DNA from: Torreya grandis
Taxonomy: Eukaryota > Streptophyta > Pinopsida > Cupressales > Taxaceae
Assembly: GCA_037957365.1 (NCBI GenBank)
Contig: JARHVA010000638.1
Location: forward strand, 3,177,001 to 3,241,000
DNA length: 64,000 nucleotides
Reading direction: 5' to 3'
Both the position numbers and the translations under genes were made by a program. Numbering within the stretch: position 1 is the first letter of the stretch; every line of letters begins with the position of its first letter. Positions 22,232 through 34,808 of this stretch are shown piece by piece. The notes beneath the pieces are model-generated. The model searched no databases. It had not been told where the DNA came from and was given only the letters and a program-made list of their open reading frames with translations.

Positions 22232-23115
22232 TCATTCATCCCCATAAGAGATATGATCCCCATATCCTTTAGTTTCAATAAGATCCTCTTCTATCATATT
22301 TTCAACCATTATATTAGTATTTTGGCCCCTAAAATATGATTTTTTCTTACAACAATATGGGTAATAAAAAATTAAAACTTGTTTGACTTCTTCTTGCTTC
22401 CTTTGTGCATGAAATGTGTCTAACTTTGTTGCCATGTGACTGATAATTTAGTCCTTCACATCTTACAAAAAAATACCAATATATGTCTATGAAAGTTCAT
22501 TAGTGGATTTAGAGGATGATAGTGTCCTCTTTATTTAGGTATTTTTCATCATAGATCGAGAGTAATTCCTGCACAAAAGGGTAATCTCATCAATGTCAGT
22601 TTTAAAACATCCCCACTACCCATTAATATCTAGAGTTTCTAGGAATTATTCAGTTGTCTCTTTGAGAAATATTATTTCAATAGATTTGTGATCTATCTTA
22701 TTTTTTTATACCACTAAAATTTAAACAAAAATCTTTCCATATTATCTTCCAATAACTCATCTTCTTTTTGTGATATCCAAAAGATATCATCTTCCTTAGA
22801 ATATTTTGCTTTGCAGTAGTCCTAGTATATGAAAAGGAATTTCACCTTCATATCCTTATAGTTTGTAATTTTATTCTCTCCTAATCACATGAACCATCTG
22901 AGGGTTGTATCTTTAAGAGTGGATGGAAATAATTTCATCCTTTGGGCATCCTGATTATAGTCATAACTATGACATAGGATGTTAAACTCAAAAATAAATA
23001 TGTCAGGATCTTTATTAGGCAATGCAAAAGGGTGAATATTCCTTATAGGTGTAGCACCTATGGTAAAATTGATGGGAAATTTGAATGTATAATATTCTCT
23101 TTGAAGTTCTCCCAC
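22232..23115 (-). pseudogene. Gypsy-type gag remnant
   Basis: The open part at 22,885-23,115 reads 'ATPIRNIHPFALPNKDPDIFIFEF', then 'KLFPSTLKDTTLRWFM'. This is the conserved start of the retrotransposon gag found in many plant Gypsy elements (nucleic-acid-binding capsid precursor). After a frameshift it continues through 'DEDDIFWISQKEDELLEDNMERFLF' near 22,740 and a hydrophilic tail ending with the open stretch 22,232-22,435. Several stops and frameshifts. No zinc knuckle, protease or RT was recognised further on, so this copy is gag-only as far as I can read. The PBS-like site and LTR copy B lie immediately upstream. Confidence 0.8.
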
Positions 23116-23424
23116 ATTGCATACAATAACTCAATATTCACTCAAATTATTTTTGCCCTACCCTACATAGGGTTAGATTGAAAAAAGATTTTATGATTTT
23201 TCTAAATCTACTTACATGAATATAAATTTTAACTAGAAATCAATAAAATATTCTAGAAAATGAAACTTAATCTAAAAAATATAAATTTTAATGTAAAAAA
23301 TAAATAAATTTAATCTAGAAAGCAATAGAATTAATCTAGAAACCAAAAATTTAATTTTAGAAAGCAAGAAATTAATCTAGAAAATCAATAAATTTAACCC
23401 ATATTTATAAATATCCTAATACTT

Positions 23425-23448
23425 GACACCTCCCTAGAAATAATGCCA
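23425..23448 (-). promoter_or_regulatory. Decayed primer-binding site (Tat-like)
   Basis: On the minus strand directly after LTR copy B stands TGGCATTATTTCTAGGGAGG. This resembles the TGGCGCCGTTGCCGGGGA site used by Tat-lineage Gypsy elements, with most differences of the C-to-T or G-to-A kind. Confidence 0.6.
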
Positions 23449-23451
23449 AAA

Positions 23452-24890
23452 TGATGGGAAAAATAAACTCCTCAATTAAACTAACATAATCCAATCATTG
23501 TACATACAACCTCACCAACCAATGATCGCTAATGAGGCAGTCACTTATTTTATTAATAATGCTACAATAATTAATTATCAATCCATGGGATGTAGTCTTT
23601 CAAGGTGTCATCACTGTATATGCAACACTAGTCTCTCTTAAAGGTTGGGGTTCTAATTGTTGCATAATAGAAACACACTTGTATAATGAAAATGTAAGGA
23701 ATTGAAAACACACTTGCATGAAAGGGAAATTGCATAAAGGAAATAAGAATTGTTATGGAATTAAAATACAAAAATATTATTTGGAAGCTTTCCACACTTG
23801 ATGATTGAAACATACAAAAATGGAAGATGTTTATACATATATGAAATCACACCTCACAACTATTCAACATGAAATAAGAAATGCACACACAAAATAATAC
23901 ATAAATAAACTAAGATAAAATATGAGAAATCAATTTACCATATCCATGTGAGTGGGCCATTCCTCATTATAATATAACATGACTTCCTTCCTTTGATATG
24001 ACTAAGTTAATCCAACATTGATTTTGTTGCATAATAATTTTGTTATGGCAGTCTTATAGAAATATAATGCCACTATGCTTTAGCTTTCCAATTATCAACT
24101 AAGAACTATATCTATCAACTTAAGAACTCCAATCTTACTCACAACCTACATCTCTACTCCTTATACATGGGAGGTAGGTGGTTTATTTAGAAATTAAAAT
24201 AATCAAATGGTTACAACCATAAATATTATGGTTGTGTCTAAAATATAATTAGCTTCAACATTAAAAACAAAAAAAACCATATTGTTATAACAATATAAAC
24301 AATAAAATATAATGTTGAAACCATAAAATAACTATGAAAGAATATAATATTCATCACTATATTTGTTGGATCATGTCTTTATCTTTAGCTGTGATCTAAT
24401 TGTCATAGTTGAAAATCTATTTATATAGCTAGTTATTACGGGTGGTTTTATATGAAATTTTTGCAGGTGATTTTCTAGGCAAATGCTATAGGTGAAATAG
24501 AAAGTGAGTTCAATTGAAATAGAAAATGTCTCCAATTGAAACATATAATGGTTATAGGTGAAATAAATAGTTCCTATAAATGAAGCATATAATGGTTGTA
24601 GGTGAAAAAAATAATGGTTATAGCTTAAAAAAATAATAGATGCAAACCATTAGCAAAAATATAGATCCTTCATAAAATTTTAGGTGTCTCAGATATTTTT
24701 ATTTGCACTATTAGTAAATATAATTAATAAAAACATTAAACTTATAATTTATCTAAAAATCATTAACTTATATCACAATAATAAACATATGCAACAATGA
24801 TAAAAATTTGGATAAATGTATGGGTGAGGTCTATAATGATGGCCAAAATAGAATAGGTTTATATGATAATAATATGTAAGATGAGCTTCA
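23452..24890 (-). repeat. Gypsy-like LTR, copy B
   Basis: About 1.44 kb beginning TGATGGG on the plus strand, next to the decayed primer site and the gag remnant, so it is the 5' LTR of a minus-strand element. It aligns with copy A (9,734-11,848) apart from the solo LTR there. Near 24,235 it shows the uninterrupted version of the site where the solo LTR sits in copy A. The right end (CA at 24,889-24,890) is where similarity to copy A stops. Confidence 0.7.
24450..24650. repeat. ~22-28 bp degenerate tandem repeat in LTR copy B
   Basis: About seven imperfect copies of an 'aatggttataggtgaaata' type unit, the counterpart of the array at 11,440-11,610. Confidence 0.65.
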
Positions 24891-27800
24891 TTTATTGGAC
24901 TCATTAGATGGTAGAGTAGTTTGAAGTCACAAGGTCTCCTTGGCTAAGCTAGTTTTGAAGGATGAAAGTGTAAATAATTATGTTGGTTGTAGAGTTACCA
25001 CACCTACTCAAAAATTAGGATGATAGGGTGATGGTCATACTATTTATAGGAAGTTGCATCTCCAACTTTAACATTCATTTGTTGTTCCATAGTAGGTGAT
25101 ATTCCTCTAATATCAATTCAATGGGTTCAACCAAAATATGATGAGAGTGTTTTTACAAAGGAGGGAGATAGGAAATTGGTCTATGAAACATGAACAAAGG
25201 GGAAGCTAGAAACAGAGGTAAACTATAGGTCAACCTATAGGTAGGAGTAGAAAGACAAAAATTAGGACCAAAAACAATGTAATAGAATAAAATAAAATCT
25301 AAAAGATCTTTTTCCCTGGGTGAGAGTTAGTAGGAAAACTTTGTAGCTTACAAAACTAAAACCTGTGATTTCATTGGGAAAGTCATGGTTAGAGGTAGAG
25401 AGACTAGAATCACTCTAAATTTGACTTGAAATAACTTAAAAATAGAAAAAATGTAGAAACAAATGAGGATGAAACCTATTAGGTCCCATTGGGTATGCAA
25501 AAATATATATCTAACAATCCAAATAATTCATAAGGGTTTGAAAAGGATTGAAAGAAAAAAACTTATGATTCAAAGGAAAAAGTTAGAATCCCAGAGCAAT
25601 TATCATCTTACTATCTTGCATGGACTTAAGGCTATAATTTGAAATAACTAGGATAGGGTTAGAATAAAATGCCTAATCTAATGAAAGCAAATGAATAAGG
25701 TATATTTATTTTTCTACCCACATAACTGAATGTAATATGCTAAAAAATAAATATTATTTGTAAATGAAAATCATGTTGTTTTCAAGGAAATAAATGTCAT
25801 TCATAAATAAAAGTATGATTTCAATAATGGAATAACGATTTAGATTTAAAAGTCTGTTGTTTCTAAATAAATGCATGGTTCATAAATGTGCATACTACTT
25901 CAAAATGGATTTTTCAATTTATAAAGGAAACTAGCCTAGAATGCAAATATAACCCTATAAATAATATCAAATATTAAGAATAAGCATTTAAACCTTTCTA
26001 ACAAGCCTCCCTTATGTCACTTATCCTAATAATGCTAGTAATTCTACCAACCTATGATCTAAGTTTGTCTAGTCAAGGAGGAGATGGATAAAGATATACA
26101 ACTTGGAAGTAGGGGAGTATCCAAATTCTCAATGAAATCCCTCTCTATTCCAAAACAAAGGTAAACATATAAAGACTAAAAAAACTAGGGAATGGTGAAT
26201 ACTTCCAATTAATTGAATGACTATAATGAGTGCAAAAATCAAGTGTAGCAATTCAAATACTTATGACTGATTGGTGTAACAATGGTGTGAGAAAATTATT
26301 TTTTGATAGCCAATGTGTGAGAAAATGATCAAGAATTCATCCTAGAGGAAAATTTTTCATGTATATGGGTCATAAAATTGGTGAAAATAGAAAAAAGAGT
26401 CATTAATAGTTGTTGAAAACCCTACTTGGCATATAACTGGGAAGAACTACTAAGTTACAACCATGTTGTCAATTTATGAGAAAACAAGTCGCCATACTAT
26501 GAGTTTCCATATAAATGTCATGGTGTGGCCACAAAATGGTATATAAGGGGATAAATAGGTTGTGTTATCTTTCAAAGGGTATTTCTAAGACATAATTTTC
26601 ATCACTAACTCATATAATAATATAGATAGATAATCATCTCAATGCATACCTTAATAAAGTCATCAAAATCAAGTAGATTAACATGGTTTCCAAAACCAAA
26701 ATGAATGCCAATAATCACAAGTATGTATAAAATCCTAAGTAAATTGATAAGATCAAACATATCCATAAGTAGTGTTAGGTGCACAACCCAATAATGGCTA
26801 GAACTAATAAAAGATGTAAGAGGATGTGTAAAATTAGAAGGACACTTAATGTGCAAGCTAGGGGAGAATTATTTATGATAATAACATCCCATTTCATGTG
26901 TCTTACTACCATTATTACAAGGAGGATATGGATAAGATATCTAAAGTAGTTACATATTGTGAGCCTCCTGAAGAGGAAAATAAGGACTACCAACTTTGAT
27001 AAAAACTAATCAAATGCTAATGTATTAATGGAGGCAATGATGAAAACATGGGTCTTCAATGGATATAACATAATAAAAGAAGGTTGGTTAGATATTAAAC
27101 ACTAATCACTTATCATTATTATTTTTTGAGAGGATATTGAGGAGGTTAGTCCATCTAATGTATTGTAAATTATCATAGATGAATCTTATGTGTGCAAAGT
27201 AGATGAAAATATATTCAATGTTATCCACCAATATGTCTTGTGGACCATGTGTATTGTCTATCCTAGCAATGTATTGAGGTACATCAAATTTTTTATTTTT
27301 CATAAAAAAGGTTGTGGTGGTTTCTATGGAATTTTAATTGGTCATTTGAAACCCCCACACATCAATAGTTATCTTTCACAACTTATTTAGGAATGAGTCC
27401 CCCAATCCATTATAGATCCAATTTCACCCTACTTAATTTTTTTAGGGAGGATGTTTTAGTTGCAAGAAGATTTCAATTTATGATATTACCACAAAAGTGT
27501 ACTCAGAATAGTGGGAGATACATCCTAATTAAGCGGAGAGGGTGAAAGAGGTGGTGGTGAGGAAAAGAATATTTGAAAATGTGAGATACATTACATCATT
27601 TATATCTTAAATTTTCAAGGTAATGATATATAAGGATTTTACTAGAACCAACAACATGGAGATATATGATTGCATTGGTAGCATTCTTGAACAAATGAAG
27701 GTCATTAATAATGAAAGGGATCCCACCCTAAAGTTTTAATAGGAGAATATTTATTGATTAAACCATAATAATATGTCCCATAGGGTAGTAAATAAATATA

Positions 27801-28141
27801 AATTAAAACATATATCAAAATAATTATTTCATAAACTTCCATTTTTTTGAAAAATTATGAATGTACTATGTATTTGTACATACAATAAAAAACATGTCTT
27901 ATATATTTAATCAATCTAAAATAAAGTTTTATGGGAGGGAGATTGGAGCCTTCATATCATCAAAATGCAAAAAAGTGGGATACCTTATTATGTTTTCACC
28001 CTTATTTCAAAATTTAATCATGGGAGAGTCCTAATAGAGTTGTTGCCTTAGATGAAGACCTTAAAAAAATGGTCAAGTCAAATGAATCTATAAAATCTAT
28101 AATTCAGTGGCTCAAGTTTACTAAACTTGATGGTTGTGAAA
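24891..28141. other. Unassigned sequence
   Basis: No recognisable domain. Open stretches at 26,605-26,993 (minus, two frames), 27,106-27,303 (minus) and 27,190-27,390 (plus) lack family motifs and are probably chance frames or eroded transposon sequence. Confidence 0.4.
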
Positions 28142-30079
28142 TGATGCAGAGCTAAACCACCTTTCTCTAATACTCTACCCTTTTCATCAATCCTTATAGC
28201 CTTTTTTTGTTGAATTTCTTAGTGTATAGAAATGTAAAAAAGCCTATTGGAACATAAACTAGTGTTTACAATCCCATTTATCAATATAACTCCTACAAAT
28301 TTTCATGGTCTAACTTTGCCTGTAGACCACTTTTCCATCACTAGACCTTGTTAATTAAGCCTAATTAGGTCTTATTGCAACTCAGTCTCTCAAAATCCAC
28401 ACCACCCAGGCCATAAAAACTTGAAACATATTCAATCACTTTGATCATGTTAAATATATAAATATTAAAAAATTCTACCTTTTTTTATAGTCGAAACTCT
28501 TAGAAACCTTAAAACCCTAATCCTAGGGTTTCTTATCTCCTATATAGGCTGAGAGCCTACTAAATTGCATATCTTTCATTATATAGGGTTTCAAAGACAC
28601 AAACCACTTTCAATAGGTTTGTTTCTATGTTTTATAACTTTTAAAATTGATTATAACTCATCCTCCCATCATTTCATGCTCTTAACAACTCAAATACAGG
28701 CTTTCTAGATAGAACATGACACTATGCAAAGCATAATAGTTTCTCAAATGAATTATATTTGTTTCTAGTTTACCTTACAAGGATTAGAGACCATTATTAG
28801 GTCTATATGACCATGATTTAATTATTAAAATTCTCCATAGTCCCTTTATATTTCATATGAGGGCTTATTTATCATGAAATACAAGTCTTAAGTCCTTATA
28901 TAGGACTATGTTAGCACTTAGGGATTAAGTGTTATAGATTAATCTCAAGATTGAATCAAAGGTTTAATTGATGTCTTTCACACCCTTAAAAACATATATG
29001 ACTTATCAAATCAACCTCCACTTGTTCCTTAAGTTATAATCTGACCCTTGACTTTTAGTCATACAATTTGAGGATTGTGCAACAGGGGTTTTTCCTACAG
29101 GTCTAAACAGGAACTTGTGTAATTTGATTAACGACCAGTATCTTACATAATTTTAAGAGTTTTTATATCTATTTATATATTGGGACCCATATTAAATATC
29201 AAATACATCAATTAAAACTTTGATAAGATGAAATATTACAAGATAATATAGTAATGTACCCAAAATAGGACACTTACTAAAACAATCAGGACCTTTTCTC
29301 CTTGTAGCATGTACATTTGATTTTCTTGATAATTGGATTCAAAATAGTAACTAAAATTCCATCATATTATTTTCCATTCCTTATATTCATATGCTAAGGA
29401 TATATGTATAAAAAAATAAGTGTTTACTCTTTTTATGATTGTGACATAGTCAACAAGGGTTTCATTAATTCAAGAGTCTTTTCCTCTAAGATACCCTTCT
29501 TGAATATATTTTACACTGAGGTACTCCCTCAATCATAAAGGATATATATGGTCATAACCCATACATAACACTACAAAATAAACATTCTCACTTTACACAC
29601 TTCAAACAATGGTGCAACTCTTTCTTTTTTTTATTGTATTCTACAGTCCTTCCTCAAAACTTGTAGACACACACAGGGTTGTGCATATGTGGCCTCAAGG
29701 TCTTATTCAAAGCAAAAAGAAACTAATTAAATAATATAAATTTAAATGAGAACACATATATCAAATACATTAATTTATTCATGATAACATTTTTTGATAC
29801 AAAATAGTCCATTCATAGACTTGAGATACTTCTTGAGGAGTTTTGACAAATTTTCTATATTGCTCCCTATTTGCATTGCTAGAGCATTCTCACCTCCTCT
29901 CTCACCTAATACAAACCAAACTTAATCTATATACTTTTTATATACAAATTATAATCTAAAACAATATCCACAACTATTTCTTGATTCAATAAACCTCTAA
30001 CAACCTCTAAACCCATGTAGGGTGGTGGACTCCCTAACTACCACCTCACTCCTTAAACTAACTCATTTACTCATAATCA
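28142..30079 (-). repeat. 3' LTR (left copy)
   Basis: Begins TGATGCAGAGC. Diagnostic blocks shared with the right copy are 'agggtttcttatctcctat' (28,525), 'tttttcctacaggtctaaac' (29,089), 'ttgtagcatgtacatttgat' (29,302) and 'ggtggtggactccctaact' (30,021). Compared with the right copy it lacks ~330 bp after its first ~110 bp. Confidence 0.88.
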
Positions 30080-31961
30080 CTTTAGGACCTTTCTTGAGAC
30101 CTTAAATGTCTATTAAAACTTTATTTATCATTTACATATCATCACCACTCACTCACACTTTATTAGACCACCTAAAACATTTTGAAAATTTGAAAATACT
30201 TTTTGGTAGGAAAACTTATTTTAGACTCAAATTCAAATTTCACTCATAAAAATGACTCCAATACACATCCTTGACCAATCATTGAGCATTCCTAAGATGC
30301 CTTGCATCATACTCATAAGGAGATAATTTTTTTTTGAGTCTTATTCATTCAAATTCTCATATAAGTGTGTGTGCTCTTGATTGCCACACTTGTACCTTAA
30401 CTTCTTTGTCCTCCTTTCCATCCACTTCATGCTTTGATCTGCCACTCTTTGCTTGTCATTCCTATATTTTTATCTTTTTTTGATATTTATTCCTTGTGTG
30501 CTTTCATAATCCTCTTCAATCTTCATGGCATTTAGTAATAGTTCCCATTATTTATCTATTGCCCCTTTAACATTATTATTTTTGCCTCTTCATTAGCATA
30601 CTTGGTCCGTGTTATATTCTTTTCCTTTTTTGTGACCATTCCAAAGTCTCTTGCTTGCTCATATCCTTGTTAGTAGCATCCTCTATCCTGTTATCATCTA
30701 CTACAACTACTCCTTTCTTTATTATCAAATCAATTAACTCATCACTGTGCATCTTCATTTCATGGACTGTTAAATCAGTCTCATCCTCCTTTACCTATTC
30801 ATCTCTTTCCTCAAGCACTTCATGTGATTCTTGATCCTTCACTACTCCAATGTACTCTTCAAACAAACTTATTATGTATTTATAAAAAAACATCATCTTA
30901 ATCTTCATAATATTCATCAAAAATTGCATTTTATTCATTACTTGTTGTTTGCTTCTCATCTCTCCATTCTTATTTATCAAGTAGTTCACCATCTTCCAGG
31001 TATAAAAATTCCTCATCTTTAGCTATACCTTCACTCTTACATTCATCAGCTTCTTCTTCCCTATGGACTGTTGTCCAATCAATCTCTTTATCCTAATCAT
31101 GCTCTTCAATTTCCACATCTTGACCTACATTCAACTATGCCAAATAAATGTTAGAATAAAAAATTTGAGGCCTCATTTCCTCTCTTTTTCATCAAATTCA
31201 ATTATGTAATCATCTCCTTCTATTGGTTTTGCACACATTCTATTGCTTGATGATTTTCTGACTCTTGAATTCTTTCTATAATGCTGCACTTGACTCTTTT
31301 CTTGATCTTTATTCCACACTTCAAACTATACACACTCCACATTTGCATTAACTCTCTTTCCATCCTTGTCAATGCATCTTTTCTTTTTTAATTTCTATCT
31401 CCATCATTCTCTGATTGTGGCATTTAGATTTAACGTTGTCTCTCACTTTTATTTCTACCTCTCCTTTCATTTTCATCTTTAGTACCTCACTTGGGTACAT
31501 AATCTTCCTCTTGTTGGCCTCACTTGGAACACTTTATTCTGGTTCACACTTGGAACCCCTCTCGCTCTCTATATTAGACCTCACTAGGGCCTTTCCACCT
31601 CTTTTCTTTCACACTAGGACTATTTTCTATTTCCTAAACTCCATTTATGATCTTATCTCTTTTGAGCTTGTTAATATCTCTATATTTTCAATACTACCAC
31701 CTTAATCCTTTCTTATCTTCCTTTTTCTCTCACCTATCATAAACCATCAACAATGTACTCAAACCAACAAATCAATCACAAGCTACTCATACCTTCTCTT
31801 TATCTCTTTCTTAGTTCTATCTTCCAACAAGACTCCTTGTAATCTACCTCTTTACTTGCTTACCTACAATTTTTTGATCAACATGCAACATGCACTGTGA
31901 AAAATTTAATCAACCTATATATACCTATTCCCAGAGCATCTAGATGGCTCTGATACTTAAA
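30080..31961 (-). pseudogene. Interior of the long-LTR element: decayed K/E-rich frame, with PBS
   Basis: The primer site is at 31,945-31,957: on the minus strand AGTATCAGAGCCA, a TGGTATCAGAGCC with one or two changes, starting four bases from the LTR. Downstream on the minus strand the sequence is strongly purine-rich. In broken frames it encodes charged segments such as 'EEADECKSEGIAKDEEF', 'LYLEDGELLDK', 'VVKDQESHEVLEERDE' and 'RLKRIMKAHKEYQKKIK'. No catalytic motif is visible. It may be a relic gag or a non-coding spacer. The tract next to the left LTR reads AGAAAGGTCCTAAAG on the minus strand and may be the polypurine tract. Confidence 0.6.
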
Positions 31962-34260
31962 TGATGTAGAGCTATACCACTTTTCTCCAAGACTCTGGCT
32001 TATTCAATAATTTATTCATTCACCCAAAGTCCTTTGGGACAACATGAAACATTGGTTTTGATCTCCTTCTATGATCTTGGGATTTTACTACAAACTCAGT
32101 CTCTGGGCTTAACAAATGTTCAACTTGTTTTTTGTCAGATACAAGACTCTGTCATTCTACCATCATCTATACTCTTCACTATTTTCTTGCTTGACAACAT
32201 CTATTTAATAGCTCTTTGAGTTAATTGATTAATATATATTCATTGATTCCTTAAACATTATTATTACAAAATTTTAGTACTCCTCATGCAATATACATAC
32301 CTATAAAAATACCTATACTCACCTTTTACCATTTTGCACACCTTAAGACATGGTCTTGTAGCCCTTTTTCCTTGCATTTATAACTTGTACGGTCTTATAC
32401 CTATTCACCTTGAGAAAATAATAATAGATAAAAATAACCTATTACAAGATACAACTCCCTACAAATTTTCAAATCCCAACTATGCTGACAAACCACTTTT
32501 TCAAATGCTTTTAGGCCCTTGTTTAGGCCTATTAGGTCTTTAATATCCTATTTCACACTCAGTCCTGTATATGAGTATAAAAATGTATAGAATCACCTTG
32601 GAAACTCCTAAATATATTAACTCACATTTTAAAGTAACAAATATCAAAAGTTTTCTCTTTTTCATTAGTGGATTCTTTATAAATCATCAAAACCATAGTC
32701 TTAGGGTTTCTTGTCTCCTGTATAGGTTGAGAGCCTACTAAATTTTGTATCTTTCATTGTATAGGGGTTAAAAGACATAAAACAATTGAATTAGGTTTGT
32801 TTATATGTTTTATACCTTTTAAAATTGATTATCACTCATCTTCCCACCATTTCATGCTCTTAACAACTCAAATACAAGATTTTTAGATAGAACGATACAC
32901 TATACAAAGCATAATAGTTTCTCAAATGCATTATCTTTGTTTCTAGTTTACCTAAAAGGATTAGAGACCTGTATTAGGTATGTATGACCATAATTTATTT
33001 CTTAAAATTCTCCATATTACCTTTCTCTTTAATATGAGGGCTTATTTATCATGAAATACATAGTCTTAAGTCCTTATGTAGGACTATGTTAATAGTAAGG
33101 GCCTTAGTGTTATCAATTAATCACAAGCTTGCATCTAAGGTTTAATTTATGTCTTTCACACCCTTAAACACATATATGAATTGTAAAATCAACTTGCACT
33201 TTTTCCTTAATTTCTACTCTAACCCTTGACTTTTAGTCATACAATTTGAAGACTGTGCAACATGGGTTTTTCCTACAGGTCTAAACAAGAACCTATGTAA
33301 TTTGATTAACCACCAGTATCTTACACAATTTTAAGATTTTTTAGCTCTCTTTCTCTATTGGGACCCCTCTCCAATATCAAATACATCAATTCCAACTTTT
33401 ATAAGATTAAATATTACAAGATAATAGAGCAATGCACCCAAAACAAGACACTTACTAAAATAATCAGGACCTTTGCTCCTTGTAGCATGTACATTTGATT
33501 TCCTTGATTATTGGATTAAAATTATTAACTCACAACCCATCCTCATATTTTAAATTCCTTATCTCCATATGCTAAGGATCTATGTTTAAATAAAACAAGT
33601 GTTTACTCTTTTCATGACTGTGACACACTCAATAGGGGTTTCATTAATTCAAAAGTCTTTTCCTCTGAGATACCCTTCTTGAATTTATTTTACACTGAGG
33701 TGCTCCCTCAATAATCAAGGATATATATGGTCATAAACCCATACATAACACTACAAAATAAATTTTCTCACTTTACACACTTCAAACAATGGTACAACTC
33801 TTTCTTTTTTTCACTGTATTCTATAGTCTTTCCTCAAAACCTGCAGACACACACATGGTTGTGCTTATGTGGTCTCAAGGGATTATTAAAAGCAAAAAGA
33901 AACTAATTAAATCATATACATTGAAATGATAACACATATATCAAACACCTTACTTTATCCATGATAACATTATCTGATACAAAATAGTCTATTCATGGAC
34001 TTGAGATACTTCTTGAGGAGTTTTGACAACTTTTTTACATTGCTCCCTATTTTGCATTGCTGGAGAATTCTCACCTCTTATCTCACCTACTATGGAAAAA
34101 CTCACTATATATCCTTTTTATATACAAACTAGACTCTAAAACAAGATCCACAACTGTTTCTTGATTCTAGTAACCTATAACAACCTCTAGACGCATGCAG
34201 GGTGGTGGACTCCCTAACTACCACCTCACTCCTTAAACTGACTTATTTACTAATAGAACA
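31962..34260 (-). repeat. 5' LTR (right copy)
   Basis: Begins TGATGTAGAGC right after the primer site and ends near TAGAACA. It includes ~330 bp (about 32,070-32,400) absent from the left copy, so one copy has gained an insertion or lost a block. It contains 'cttttaggcccttgtttagg' and similar TTAGGCC motifs. Confidence 0.88.
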
Positions 34261-34543
34261 ATTATAATGATGAATGGTTCTGGATATTTTCCTCACATAA
34301 TGATCATAATTTTTGGGCCTTTGTATGGTGATGTACTCTTCTCATCTCTAAGTTTAATATTGTACCTTATAACTTTGAATAATGAAAATATCAATATATA
34401 ATTCATGAAATAAATTATCACACATTATTAGATCAATGCTTGTACCAATGGTTTTATTATTATAAATAATTGGTTATTTTAAATTTTAGATTTTTATTTA
34501 TTTTAAAAATTTAAAAATTAATTTTTATATACTATTTTAGTGC

Positions 34544-34808
34544 CTTGTTAAGAATGGTAAAATATAATTTTATCACACCTAGTTGTTTTTGCTATCTTTT
34601 CAAAGATCACAATTTTTCGCATAGCACATGAGAGTTTTATGTTCTTCTTTCTTGTAAAATTCAGGTATTAATTTTTCTCTTGTTAAAAATGACAAAATAT
34701 ATTTTTATCACATCCACTTGCTTTGGCTATTTTTTCAAAGATCACAATTTTTTACATAACATATGAGACTTTTGTGTTCTGCTTTCTTGTAAAATTCACT
34801 TATTAGTT
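34544..34808. repeat. Tandem duplication, ~135 bp, 2 copies
   Basis: The unit starting 'cttgttaagaatggtaaaat' at 34,544 recurs at 34,679. Both include 'caaagatcacaattttt' and 'ctttcttgtaaaattca'. Confidence 0.85.

Larger units (their letters stand above)
28142..34260 (-). mobile_element. LTR retrotransposon with ~2 kb LTRs and charged interior, non-autonomous
   Basis: Two long direct repeats (28,142-30,079 and 31,962-34,260) flank a ~1.9 kb interior. The interior next to the right repeat has a tRNA-iMet-type primer site on the minus strand, fixing the orientation. The interior contains no recognisable gag finger, RT or integrase, only broken K/E-rich frames. Size and composition resemble LARD or gag-only derivatives. 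No 5-bp target duplication was found (TGAAA on the left, ATTAT on the right), so either a boundary is misplaced or the ends are altered. Confidence 0.8.

Noticed and set aside
26605..27390. Cluster of open frames on both strands
   Set aside because: No recognised motif in any frame, hydrophobic low-complexity composition from AT-rich DNA, and no conserved neighbour.
28137..34265. A 5-bp target duplication around the long-LTR element
   Set aside because: TGAAA on the left and ATTAT on the right do not match, and shifting either boundary by a few bases gave no convincing pair.
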